Of a stretch of DNA of 64,000 nucleotides, positions 9,234-18,320 are shown one piece after another. The notes beneath the pieces are model-generated. The model saw only the letters and a list, made by a program, of their open reading frames with translations, was not told the DNA's origin and did no database searches. Both the position numbers and the translations under genes were made by a program. This DNA comes from Streptomyces sp. NL15-2K. Its GTDB lineage: Bacteria; Actinomycetota; Actinomycetes; Streptomycetales; Streptomycetaceae. The first letter of the stretch is position 1. Each line of letters starts with the position of its first letter. Where the stretch lies: the NCBI RefSeq assembly GCF_030551255.1, contig NZ_CP130630.1, positions 12,283,484-12,347,483 of the forward strand, written 5' to 3'.

Positions 9234-9566
9234 TTACCGCGGGTCGGAGTCCAGGAACTCGCGCAGGGCCTGGCCGCTCAGGATGCGCACCGGGTTCCGG
9301 CCGGGCGGCAGCGGAAGTTTCTTCCCCAGCGCCCACTGGAACCGCGATGCCGGGCGAAGATCGAAGACGTACTTCCCGCCTTCGGCCTCATCGGGTTCCG
9401 ATCCAACGATCTCGAAGGCGCCGACGCACACTTGGCCGTCGACGAAGGCCAACAGGTAATCGCCGTGCTGGTTGATGGTGTCCGCCGAGAACTTCCACCA
9501 GCGCGATGCGCCAACCTCGACGGTGTCGCCGTTCTTCAAGGACTGCCGCACGTCCACTGCCAGCAT
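9234..9566 (-). CDS. hypothetical protein carried by the recombinase element
   Basis: A 110-residue protein with an intact frame and GGGGG before the ATG at 9566. The sequence is beta-rich (DTVEVGASRWWKFSADTINQ, GGKYVFDLRPASRFQWALG) with no signal peptide or membrane segment. I do not recognise the family. It is convergent with the recombinases and lies wholly inside the element, so it is a passenger or accessory protein. The 167 bp upstream contain an AT-rich stretch and the inverted pair GTTGA/TCAAC at about 9660-9677. Confidence 0.6.
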   Translation of the reverse strand: MLAVDVRQSLKNGDTVEVGASRWWKFSADTINQHGDYLLAFVDGQVCVGAFEIVGSEPDEAEGGKYVFDLRPASRFQWALGKKLPLPPGRNPVRILSGQALREFLDSDPR

Positions 9567-9733
9567 CGAACCCCCAACTGTTGAGTTGTTCGACCATGTT
9601 GTTCGGCCGATGAGATGACTCTAGGGCACTTCGATGATTTTTATCAACCGATAAACCGTGTTGATCATGGGTCAACTGGCCCTGCGGGCGGGCGACATGA
9701 CCCCCTTGGCCCCCTCGCGCAAGTTCAGAGAAG

Positions 9734-10516
9734 GTTCCGGAAGTCGACTCCCTCGCCGAGCTGAACGAGATGGTCGACCAGTGGGACCTGCACGACGGGC
9801 ACCGCAGGATCGGTTCACGGCCGCGGACCGTCGACGAGTACTTCGCCATCGAGCAGCCACTGCTGATGCCGCTTCCGCAGGAACCGTTCGAGACGGGCCG
9901 GCTGTTCACGCCACGCGTCGACCGCTACAGCCAGATCGCCGTCCGCACCAACCGCTACTCGGTCCCGACCCGCCTCATCGGCAAGCGGGTGCGAGTTGTC
10001 CTGCACGCCTCGCACCTGGTCGTTTACGACAGAAACATCGAGGTGGCCCGCCATGAGAGGCTGATCGCGAAGGGCAGCTGCCGCCTGGACCTGGACCACT
10101 ACCTCGAAGCCCTCATCCGCAAGCCCGGCGCCTTCCCCGGCGCCACGGCCCTGGAACAGGCCCGATCCGCAGGCAAATTCACCCCGGTCCACGACGCCTG
10201 GTGGGCCCAGGCCCGCAAGGTTCACGGCGAGCGGGACGGCACCCGGGCGTTGATCGAGGTCCTGCTGCTGAACCGCCACCTCGCCCACGAGCACGTGGTC
10301 GCTGGCCTGGCCACCGCACTGCGGGCCGGCGCCCTGACCGCCGACGCGGTCGCCCTGGAGGCCCGCAAGGCCGCCCAGACAGAGGACGAGCCAACCATCG
10401 GCGCATCCATCCCGACGGTTCCCGGGCAGACGCCGGCCACTGTCACGTCACTGCACGAGTGGCGGCTCGCTCACCTCCCGCCGGACACCAGGCCGCTGCC
10501 GTCGGTGACCCCCTAA
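9734..10516 (+). pseudogene. istA: istA transposase of IS21 element, 3' part
   Basis: The continuation of the split IstA, in the same frame as the 5' part. It contains the end of the catalytic domain and the C-terminal region (FTPRVDRYSQIAVRTNRYSV, DLDHYLEALIRKPGAFPGA) and ends at a TAA at 10514-10516. It cannot be expressed as IstA while the recombinase element is present. Confidence 0.88.
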
Positions 10517-10575
10517 GACCAACTGCTCCGACGCCGCCGCACCAGCGGCAGCGACCACCATGAGGGAGAAGCCCA

Positions 10576-11369
10576 GTGACCCTGCCCCGCCAGCGAGGCT
10601 TGACCGAGCAGGCCGCCGACGCCGCGATCGACACCGCCTGCCGCCTGCTGCGGCTGCCCTCGATCCGCAACGAGTTCAACGACATCGCCGACAGGGCTGT
10701 CAAGGACCAGATGACCTACCGGGGCTTCCTCGCCGAACTGCTGATGACCGAGTGCGACGACCGGGCACGCCGCCGCTCGGAACGACGCATCAAAGCAGCC
10801 GGTTTCCCACGGGAGAAGTCACTTCGGGCCTTCGACTTCGACGCCAACCCGAACATCGACGCGGCCACCGTCCACACCTCGCCAGCTGCGAGTGGATCAA
10901 GAAGAGCCAGGCGCTCTGCCTGATCGGGGACTCCGGCACCGGCAAGTCCCACATGCTCATCGCCCTGGGCACCGAGGCGGCCATGAAGGGCTACCGCGTC
11001 CGCTACACGCTCGCAACGAAGCTGGTCAACGAGCTGGTCGAGGCCGCCGACGAAAAGCAGCTCAACAAGACCATCGCCCGCTACGGCCGCGTCGACCTCC
11101 TCTGCATCGACGAACTCGGCTACATGGAACTCGACCGCCACGGCGCCGAGCTCCTGTTCCAGGTGCTGACTGAGCGGGAGGAGAAGAACAGCGTCGCCAT
11201 CGCGTCAAAGGAGTCCTTCGGCGGCTGGACCAAGACCTTCACCGATCCCCGCCTCTGCGCGGCCATCGTCGACCGCCTCACCTTCAACGGCACGATCATC
11301 GAGACCAGCACCGACTCCTACCGCCTCGCCAGCACCCGGGCCCGAGCCGAAGAGCACGTCGCCAGCTGA
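10576..11369 (+). pseudogene. istB: istB helper ATPase of IS21 element, frameshifted
   Basis: An AAA+ helper of IS21 transposition. It starts at a GTG at 10576 behind GGGAGAAG, with the family N-terminus (AGFPREKSLRAFDFDANP). At about 10883 one C appears to be missing and the protein moves to another frame, where Walker A (GDSGTGKSHMLIAL), Walker B (VDLLCIDELGY) and the C-terminal ATPase region are intact. Restoring one base would give about 264 residues. It lies 59 bp after istA. Confidence 0.88.
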
Positions 11370-11377
11370 AGATCTTC

Positions 11378-11414
11378 CCTCCCGGCCTCTGGACACGTCC
11401 CCAGGGCCGGGAGG
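11378..11414. terminator. strong hairpin after istB
   Basis: A 10-bp perfect stem CCTCCCGGCC / GGCCGGGAGG with a 17-nt loop, between the end of istB and the end of the convergent acetyltransferase. It probably ends transcription from both sides. Confidence 0.6.
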
Positions 11415-11420
11415 CCAGGG

Positions 11421-11816
11421 TCACAGGGCGAACAGTCCTGCCGCCGTCTCTCTAAAGCCGCAGGCACCGAAGTAGAACGATCGCAAGTGCTCTTCGAAGT
11501 CGACATGCAACCACTCACACCCCGCAGCACGGCATCCCTCAGCAGCTGCCTTGACCAGCGCGGCTCCCACCCCGTTCGAACGCTTGCGCTGAGCTACGAC
11601 CGTGTCCAGGACGAACGCATGGACGCCGCCGTCCCAGGCGACGTTAACGAAGCCGACCAACCGATCACCTTCCCAGGCGCAGACCCAGCCGAGGCTGTGA
11701 CGTTGAAGCCTTGCACACCAGTCCGTCTGCTCGACCGGATGATCGAACCCTTCGGCATGCAGCTTGTTGAGAGCTGAGTTGTCGACGTGGCCCCGCCACT
11801 CATACGTGATCGTCAT
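11421..11816 (-). CDS. GNAT family N-acetyltransferase, IS21 passenger
   Basis: A 131-residue single-domain GNAT protein, expected to move an acetyl group from acetyl-CoA to an unknown amine. The family core is visible: strand 4 (FVLDTVVAQRKRSNGVGAAL), where RKRSNGVG is the CoA pyrophosphate loop, and the later FYFGACGFRETAAGLF segment. It lies between istB and the right-end repeats of the IS21 element, convergent with istB, so it appears to be a passenger gene. The frame is intact, unlike the IS21 genes around it. Confidence 0.85.
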   Translation of the reverse strand: MTITYEWRGHVDNSALNKLHAEGFDHPVEQTDWCARLQRHSLGWVCAWEGDRLVGFVNVAWDGGVHAFVLDTVVAQRKRSNGVGAALVKAAAEGCRAAGCEWLHVDFEEHLRSFYFGACGFRETAAGLFAL

Positions 11817-11882
11817 GATCCGAACCTAGCGACCACCAGAGCCGGACTACAGAGCGGGCCGACACACTCACTCTCGGCTGCC

Positions 11883-11966
11883 GTCAAAACTGCTGACCAA
11901 AGAACGCGCCGAAGATCGGTAAGTGCTGCCCAAACTCATCGACAAGTGCTGTCGCAACAAACGAAC
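11883..11966 (+). repeat. IS21 right-end repeats
   Basis: Three related repeats at 11883 (GTCAAAACTGCTGACC), 11921 (AAGTGCTGCCCAAACTC) and 11944 (AAGTGCTGTCGCAACAAACG). They match the complement of the left-end repeats and mark the right end beyond the acetyltransferase gene. Confidence 0.65.
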
Positions 11967-12520
11967 GAAGCCAATGTCGACGGCAAGCCCCGCAGGCCGT
12001 GGATCACGTGGTTCACCGACTGCGCCACCAACGGCATCACCGGCGTCGCGGTCACGCCGGTGCATCCGTCGCGGGAGTCGGTGCTGGCCGCGCTGCGTTC
12101 CGCGGTGCTGCGCGAGGACCCTTACGGTCCGTTCGGCGGCCTGCCTCAAAAGGTGCGGGTGGACCGGGGCAAGGATTTCCTGTCCAGGACGGTGACCGCA
12201 GCGCTCGATCTCCCGGACGTCACCGTGGAGGACCTGCCCGCCGGCACCCCGCACCTCAAGGGCACGGTCGAGGGCCTGAACCGGGCGGTGGAGCCGATGC
12301 TGCTGGCCGCGCTGCCCGGCTACGCCCGCCAGCCCCGCCCCGGCAAACGCCCCTCCCGGCCGAAGGACGAGGTGCTGCTCAGCTTCGAGGACTTCACCGC
12401 CCGGCTGCTGGACTGGACACGGTTGGTGGAACACCGAGCACCGCCCCGAACCGCTGCGGGGCAGGACCCCGCTTCAGGCGTGGCAGGACGATCCCACTCG
12501 ACGTCCACGCCGCGTACGCC
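11967..12520 (+). pseudogene. TniA/TnsB-like DDE transposase remnant
   Basis: The middle of an rve-type transposase (RPWITWFTDCATNGITGVAV, KVRVDRGKDFLSRTVTAALD, HLKGTVEGLNRAVEPML), starting directly after the IS21 right end. It closely resembles residues about 190-360 of the intact TniA at 38667-40379. A frameshift near 12421 separates it from the conserved WWNTEHRP segment. Both ends of the gene are missing. Confidence 0.8.
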
Positions 12521-12943
12521 AGGGCCCGTCTCCTTCACAGTCCAGCAGTCCGGCCGGGTGTGCGCACTCCAGGATGAGGCGGACAGCGCTCGCCGGGAAG
12601 CCGCAGTCCAGGCGGGCCATGCCTGCACGTGTCCGGCTGCCGCCAACTGCACTGCGAAGGTGTAGGCGGGCTTGGTGGTGTAGAGCGGTCGCGGTTCGGT
12701 GACCATGGTTTCAGTCCTTGGGGAAGTGGCGGTGCACGTTATGGCTGGTGATGCTGTAGCCGGGCATGGTCTTCATCTGGGACAGCCGCTGCCTGGCACG
12801 GACTCGGTGAGGTCAGGAGAGGTAAGCGAGGACCTCGGCGTAGGAGTCCGCTGTGAAGTCGGACGGCACTCCCACTTCCCGCTTCCTTCCGACTGGTCCA
12901 GGACGGCGGGATCGCCGCCGACCACATCACGGCAGGGACGACA
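12521..12943. other. stretch without a supported gene
   Basis: Short open frames occur on both strands, but none has a recognisable domain together with a ribosome site. It separates two broken genes and is probably debris. Confidence 0.4.
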
Positions 12944-13048
12944 ATGAGCAGCGAGACCACGGCCGACCACGCCACGGCACGGGCGGGCTCCGACGCCGTC
13001 CCCATGGCGGACCGGACGGACAACGCGGACAGGGAGGCGGCGCCGTGA
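12944..13048 (+). CDS. short ORF before the broken ABC ATPase gene
   Basis: A 34-residue, Asp/Ala-rich frame from an ATG at 12944 that overlaps the next start by GTGA. The coupling suggests it is the remains of the gene that preceded the ATPase in a peptide-transporter operon. No domain is visible. Confidence 0.3.
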   Translation: MSSETTADHATARAGSDAVPMADRTDNADREAAP

Positions 13049-14094
13049 CAGCGCATCACATCGTGGCAGTGGACGACGAGGCGCGCCTCGGCACCGACGT
13101 GCTGCTGCGTGCCGAGGACGTCGTCAAGCACTACGCCCTGCGCCGGGATTCCCTCACCCGGCACCGCAGGGTGCTGCGCGCCGTGGACGGGGTCTCCCTG
13201 GAGGTGCGGCGCGGGAGACGCTCGGCATCGTCGGCGAGTCCGGCTGCGGCAAGTCGACCCTCGGCCGCTGTCTGGTGCGGCTCACCGACCTCACGGGCGG
13301 CCGGGTCGAGTTCGACGGGCAGGACATCACCGCGCTGTCCGCCCGGCGCCTACGGCGCGTCCGTCCCGGCATGCAGCTGGTCTTCCAGGACCCGCAGGCC
13401 TCCCTCAACCCGCGCCGCCGTGCCGGGGACATCGTGGCCGAGCCGCTGCTCGTGCACGGCTACGGGGGCGCGGCCGCGGTCCGGCGGCGGGTCGCCGCGC
13501 TGTTCGACGTCGTCGGGCTGGCCTCGGCGCACCTGGACCGGTACCCGCACGAGTTCTCCGGCGGCCAGCGCCAGCGCATCGGCATCGCGAGGGCCCTGGC
13601 CACGAACCCCGAGCTGATCGTCGCCGACGAACCGGTGTCCGCCCTCGACATGTCGATCCAGGCGCAGGTGCTGAACCTGTTCGCCGATCTCCAGGAGGAG
13701 TTCGGGCTCACCTACGTGTTCATCGCCCCACGACCTCGGCGTGGTCCGCCATGTGTCCGACCGGATCGCCGTCATGTACCTGGGCGAGATCGTCGAACTC
13801 GCCGAGACGGAGGAGCTGTACGGCGCCCCCGCCCACCCGTACACCCAGACGCTGCTGTCCGCGGTACCGGACATCGACGACGGCACCACGACGGCGGACG
13901 GCGGCCCGGGGCCCCGGCCCCGGGAACGCATCGTCCTCACCGGCGAGGTACCCAACCCGGTGGCCAAGCCGGCCGGCTGCGCGTTCCACACCCGCTGCCC
14001 GTACGCGCGTGAGCGCTGCGCGCTGGAACGTCCGCGCCTCGTCCGGACGCCGTCCGGCCGGCACACCGCCTGCCATTACCCGCTCGTCGGCTGA
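13045..14094 (+). pseudogene. DppF/OppF-type peptide ABC transporter ATPase, two frameshifts
   Basis: An ATP-binding subunit of a di/oligopeptide importer. It starts at a GTG at 13045 behind GGGAGG. One missing G near 13218 throws the Walker A ([14 protein letters not shown]) out of frame. The middle part carries the Q-loop ([12 protein letters not shown]), ABC signature ([13 protein letters not shown]) and Walker B ([13 protein letters not shown]). A second indel (extra C) near 13727 precedes the His-loop region. The end ([14 protein letters not shown]) is the C-terminal segment typical of these subunits. Two single-base corrections restore about 349 residues. No permease genes are adjacent. 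Confidence 0.88.
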
Positions 14095-16490
14095 CGGCTC
14101 CCTGAGGCTCCGGGGGCGCGCCGCTGGGCCGGAGCGGAGAGCCTGCGAGCGCCTGAGTCGCTCGCGTCGTCGTCGGACTCCAGGCGCAGACACTCGATCA
14201 GGTAGTCGCCGGTGTCGGGGTCGAGGGTCACCCCGTGGGTCTCGCTGCGGAAGCCGGGGAAGCGGCGGTCGAAGGACTCCAGCGCGCTGAGGTAACGCAG
14301 CAGCGGGCCGTCCTTGTCGCCGGCGCTCTCGCCGGGCATCAGCACGGGGATGCCGGGAGGGGTGACGGTGACCATGGCGGCCGCCACCCGGCCGGGCGCC
14401 TCGGCCAGCCGCACCCGCTCGGTGCCGCCGCGGACCAGGCGCTGGTAGCACAGTTGGGGCGGGGAGACTGGCTCCGGCAGTTGCTGGAAGGCGGTGTCCA
14501 GCAGCTCCACCAGGCGGACCGAGCGCAGATGGTCGTGCATCTCCTGGCACAGTTCGCGCAGGGTCCGGCCGGAGTAGCGCCTCGGGTGCTCGGCGACGAG
14601 GGCGGGTAGGACGCGGTCGAGCGGGGCGTCACCGTCGTAGAGCGCCTTGAAGTCCATCAGGGCGTCCAGCAGGGTGCCCCACTTGCCCTTGGTGATGCCC
14701 ATGGAGAACAGCACCAGCGTGGTGTAGCTGTCCGTCTTCTCCACCACGATGCCCCGGGTGCCCAGGTAGGCGGTGAGCACCCGGGCCGGGATGCCCCAGT
14801 CGGCCATGTCGCCGGTGGCGGTGACCCCCGGGCAGGTCAGGGTGACCTTGATCGGATCCAGCATGCAGTAGCCGTCGGTCAGCCCGGGGAAGCCGTGCCA
14901 GTCCGCTCCCGGTTCGAGGTGCCAGCAGGAGGGCTCGGTGCGCAGCAGGTCGGCCGGGGCCTCGTCGAAGGGCAGGCGTGTGCCGCTTTCCGGGTCGGTC
15001 ACCGTCTCGGGCTGCCACACCCCGAAGAACCACGGCGGCCGGTCCCCGGCGGCCTCGATGCGCCGCCGGATGCGCACCATCTCCTGGCGGAAGCGGATCG
15101 CCTCGGTCACCGCCTCGTCGACCAGCCACTGGCCCTGCGGCCCGTCCATCATCGCGGTGGCCACGTCCAGTGAGGCGATCATCGGATACAGCGGGGACGT
15201 GGTGCCGTGCATCATCAGCGCCTCGTTGAACCGGTCGTGCTCGACCGGGGCCCGGGGCGCGGGCCGGACGTGCACCATGGCGCTCTGCGACAGCGCGGCG
15301 AGGAGCTTGTGGGTGGACTGGGTCGCGAAGACAGTGGGGCGTTCGGGGCCGGGGAAGGTCTCCGGGCCCACCGACATGCCGTAGCGGCCGGCGTAGAGGG
15401 GATGGAAGCGGGCGTAGGCGAACCACGCTTCGTCGAAGTGGAGCCTGGGTGTGCTGGAGGCGAATGCCCGGGCCGCCGCCACGGCGTCATAACACAGGCC
15501 GTCGTAGGTGGAGTTGGTGAAGACGGCGTACTGGGCTGCGGTCGGGAGGGCACCCTGGGCCAGCGGGTTCGTGGCGATCCGGGCTGCCACCGAGTCCGCC
15601 TCGGTCTCGGACGGGGGCAGTGGCCCGGCGAGACCGTAGCCGTTGCGGGTGGGGATCAGGTACACCGGCCGGGCGCCGGAGACGACCAGGCCCTGAAGGA
15701 CCGACTTGTGGCAGTTGCGGTCCACCAGCGCGATCTCGTCGCGGGTGACGCTGAAGTGGCCGACCAAGCGGTTGCAGGTGGAGTCGCCGTGCAGGACGAA
15801 GTAGGTGAGGTCGGAGCCGAAGACCCGGGCGGCGTTGCGCTCGGCCTCGCCGATTGGGCCGGTGTGCTCGAACAGCGACCCGAGCTCTTCGACCGAGATC
15901 GACAGGTCGCTGCGCAGCAGCCGCTCCCCGAAGTAGTCGTGGAACGCCCGGCCCACGGGCGACTTGAGGAAGGCGACGCCGCCGGAGTGGGCAGGGGTGT
16001 GCCACGAATACTCGTGCGCGTCGTCGAAGCGGCGCAGCGCCAGGAAGAACGGTGGCAGGACGGCTTCCCGGTAGCTGCGGGCAGCGGTGGTGATCCGGCC
16101 CGCGATGAACGCCGGGGTGTCCTCCAGCGGCCAGACGTAGCCCACCACCGACTCCGACACCCACAGTGGCAGGTTCTGCATGCCCTCGTCGTCCGTCATG
16201 ACCAGGAACACGGGCAGGTCCTGGAAGCGGCGGCCGATCCGGCGCAGGACCGCCGCACCGCCCGGCTCACCGTCCGCCCCGGGACCGGGCGGAAGGTCCC
16301 AGGCCACCAACGCGGCGGCCAGGCCGGCCTCGGTGCGCAGCACCGCGTCGGCGTCGGCCGCGCTGACCGCCCAGCGGGTCCCGAACCCCGCTAACTCGAT
16401 CGCCTCACGGATCTTCACCAGCTGCTCGACGCCTGCGCCCTCGTCCTTGGGGTGCTCGCGTACCGCGACCAGAATCCTGCTGTCGGCCAT
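14076..16490 (-). CDS. Orn/Lys/Arg decarboxylase family protein
   Basis: An 804-residue PLP-dependent fold-type I decarboxylase, the length of inducible basic amino acid decarboxylases such as AdiA. Residues 1-130 are the N-terminal wing ([16 protein letters not shown]), followed by the PLP domain with [40 protein letters not shown] and the Schiff-base Lys395 in QSTHKLL. A C-terminal domain ends the protein. It would release CO2 from a basic amino acid to give a polyamine; arginine is most likely but not proven. The ATG at 16490 is chosen for its GGGGAGGGGAC ribosome site. It is intact, although its neighbours are broken. Confidence 0.85.
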   Translation of the reverse strand: MADSRILVAVREHPKDEGAGVEQLVKIREAIELAGFGTRWAVSAADADAVLRTEAGLAAALVAWDLPPGPGADGEPGGAAVLRRIGRRFQDLPVFLVMTDDEGMQNLPLWVSESVVGYVWPLEDTPAFIAGRITTAARSYREAVLPPFFLALRRFDDAHEYSWHTPAHSGGVAFLKSPVGRAFHDYFGERLLRSDLSISVEELGSLFEHTGPIGEAERNAARVFGSDLTYFVLHGDSTCNRLVGHFSVTRDEIALVDRNCHKSVLQGLVVSGARPVYLIPTRNGYGLAGPLPPSETEADSVAARIATNPLAQGALPTAAQYAVFTNSTYDGLCYDAVAAARAFASSTPRLHFDEAWFAYARFHPLYAGRYGMSVGPETFPGPERPTVFATQSTHKLLAALSQSAMVHVRPAPRAPVEHDRFNEALMMHGTTSPLYPMIASLDVATAMMDGPQGQWLVDEAVTEAIRFRQEMVRIRRRIEAAGDRPPWFFGVWQPETVTDPESGTRLPFDEAPADLLRTEPSCWHLEPGADWHGFPGLTDGYCMLDPIKVTLTCPGVTATGDMADWGIPARVLTAYLGTRGIVVEKTDSYTTLVLFSMGITKGKWGTLLDALMDFKALYDGDAPLDRVLPALVAEHPRRYSGRTLRELCQEMHDHLRSVRLVELLDTAFQQLPEPVSPPQLCYQRLVRGGTERVRLAEAPGRVAAAMVTVTPPGIPVLMPGESAGDKDGPLLRYLSALESFDRRFPGFRSETHGVTLDPDTGDYLIECLRLESDDDASDSGARRLSAPAQRRAPGASGSRQPTSG

Positions 16491-16763
16491 GCCGTCCCCT
16501 CCCCGGCGGCGTGTGCCGCCCCCGGCCAGTGTCCGCACGGCACACCGGGGACGACGGACATCACAGCGGTAAACCACCCCGACGACGGAATGCGCCATAC
16601 GCGCCTTGACCCGGGTTGCCGGTCAGCGCTGATGGCCGGGCCGACCGGTCGGTGCGTTGTGCTGCCGTGTCGCGGTCGCCTCAGGCGCCCGGTCGCCTCC
16701 TCGATGCCGAGGGCGGCCTGGCCCGACACAGCGGGGCCGCTGGGTCGGGCCAGCTCCGGGATC

Positions 16764-18150
16764 GGGACTGTAAAACGTTCGGTGTAACTCCCGATCATGG
16801 AAGATGCATCGATGACCATCGACAACGTGACCGAGGTTGAACCCGGCGAGCCGTCTGAGGCGGCGTCGGCGAAGTTTGTGGACGACCGGCTGATTGACGA
16901 GCTGGTGGGCCGGGCTCAGGCCGAGGGCCTTCAGCTGACCGGCGAGGGCGGGCTGCTCCAGCAGCTGACGAAGCGGCTCCTGGAGTCCGCTCTCGAGGGT
17001 GAGATCACCGACCATCCCGGCTATGACAAGCACGATCCGGCCGGCAAGAACGGCGGCAACTCCCGTAACGGCACCCGCGCCAAGACCGTGCTCACCGACG
17101 TCGGCCCGGTCGAGATAGCCGTGCCCCGCGACCGGGAAGGCAGCTTCGAGCCGAGGATCGTCAAGAAGCGGCAGAAGCGATTGTCCGGTGTGGACGAGAT
17201 GGTCATCTCGCTCGCGGCGAAGGGCCTGACGACCGGTGAGGTCCAGGCCCACCTTGCCGAGGTCTATGGAGCCGAGGTGTCCCGGCAGACCATCTCCACG
17301 ATCACCGACAAGGTTCTCGACGGCATGGCCGAATGGCAGAACCGACCGCTCGACGCCGTCTATCCCGTGATCTTCATTGACGCCATCCACGTGAAGATCC
17401 GTGACGGGGCGGTGGCCAACAGGCCCATTTACGTGGCCCTGGCGGTCACTGTCGAGGGCCGGCGGGAGATCCTGGGGCTGTGGGCCGGCGACGGCGGCGA
17501 GGGCGCCAAGCACTGGCTGCACATCCTCACCGAGATCAAGAACCGCGGGGTGAGCGACGTGCTCATGCTGGTCTGCGACGGGCTCAAGGGCCTGCCCGAG
17601 GCGGTGGAGACCGTCTGGCCCAGGACGATCGTGCAGATCTGCGTGGTGCATCTGCTGCGGAACTCCTTCCGCTATGCCGCCCGCCAGGACTGGGACAAGA
17701 TCGCCAAGCCTCTCAAGCCGGTCTACACCGCCCCCACCGAAGAGGCCGCCCTGGACCGGTTCGACGAGTTCGCCGACGCCTGGGGCCGGAAGTATCCGGC
17801 GATCGCGAAACTGTGGGAAAACGCCTGGGAGGAGTTCACCCCGTTCCTGCGGTTCGACACCGAAATCCGCCGCATCGTCTGCACGATGAACGCGATCGAG
17901 TCCGTCAACGCCCGCATCCGCCGGGCGGTCCTTGAGTCAAGGCCCGAGGACACTTCCCCAACGAGCAGGCCGCCCTGAAGTGCGTCTACATGGCGATCAT
18001 GTCCCTCGATCCCACAGGCAAGGGGCAGGCCCGCTGGACCATGCGCTGGAAGACTGCACTGAACGCTTTCGATATCACCTTCGACGGCCCCTGTCGGCGG
18101 CCCGTCAGTAACCTCAACTACCGCAGTCACACCAATCGTTTGACAGTCCC
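16764..18150 (+). mobile_element. IS256-family insertion sequence
   Basis: A 1387-bp element with imperfect 26-bp terminal inverted repeats: left GGGACTGTAAAACGTTCGGT, right the complement of a sequence ending TTGACAGTCCC. The flanking 8 bases (CCGGGATC and TGTTCAGG) do not match, so no target duplication is visible. The transposase gene inside is broken. Confidence 0.85.
16797..18111 (+). pseudogene. IS256-family transposase, frameshifted
   Basis: A DDE transposase of the IS256 (Mutator-like) type. The N-terminal part (LLESALEGEITDHPGYDKHD) and catalytic core are clear, with Asp in VIFIDAIHVKI, Asp in LVCDGLKGLPEA and the MNAIESVNARIRRAV segment with the last Glu. At about 17934 an extra CTTGAGTC shifts the frame before HFPNEQAALKCVY, and a missing base near 18090 affects the last residues. 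An ATG at 16812 behind GGAAGATG is an alternative start. It is probably inactive. Confidence 0.9.
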
Positions 18151-18320
18151 TGTTCAGGGCACACTCCCCGACGGAGCCCAATTACGCGGTCGTTCACAGC
18201 ACGGAGTGACTTCGCGCCCTGGCCCGCCAAGGAACGCGCGACAGGCCATGACGCGAAGTCGCCGGTTTCACTCCCCGTGAAAACGCCGGACAGGGCTGAT
18301 GGGTTCGGCCACTACTGGTC

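Larger units (their letters stand above)
5384..9733 (+). mobile_element. Tn554-like element with two tyrosine recombinases, inserted in istA
   Basis: A 4350-bp insertion whose limits are given by the exact restoration of the istA frame (the boundary G can be assigned to either end). No target duplication is seen. CTGAACT lies 9 bp inside the left boundary (5393-5399) and its complement AGTTCAG lies 5 bp inside the right boundary (9722-9728). It carries two overlapping tyrosine-recombinase genes and one short convergent gene. The organisation recalls TnpA and TnpB of Tn554, but no separate TnpC is present. Confidence 0.85.
4466..11968 (+). mobile_element. IS21-family element with acetyltransferase passenger, interrupted by a recombinase element
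   Basis: The element is delimited by two related repeats on the left (4468-4482, 4510-4530) and three on the right (11883-11966). It contains istA in two pieces, istB, and a GNAT gene between istB and the right-end repeats. Without the 4350-bp insertion it would be about 3.15 kb, larger than a usual IS21 of about 2-2.5 kb because of the passenger. Exact ends and target duplication could not be fixed; flanking sequences do not match. Confidence 0.7.

Noticed and set aside
12320..12706. 128-residue minus-strand frame near the TniA fossil
   Set aside because: No recognisable domain in this or the neighbouring frames, and its end overlaps the TniA remnant.
15207..16394. 395-residue plus-strand frame opposite the decarboxylase
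   Set aside because: Antisense to a clear, intact PLP enzyme; composition is an artefact of third-position GC.
16756..18158. Target-site duplication around IS256
   Set aside because: The flanking 8 bp differ on the two sides.
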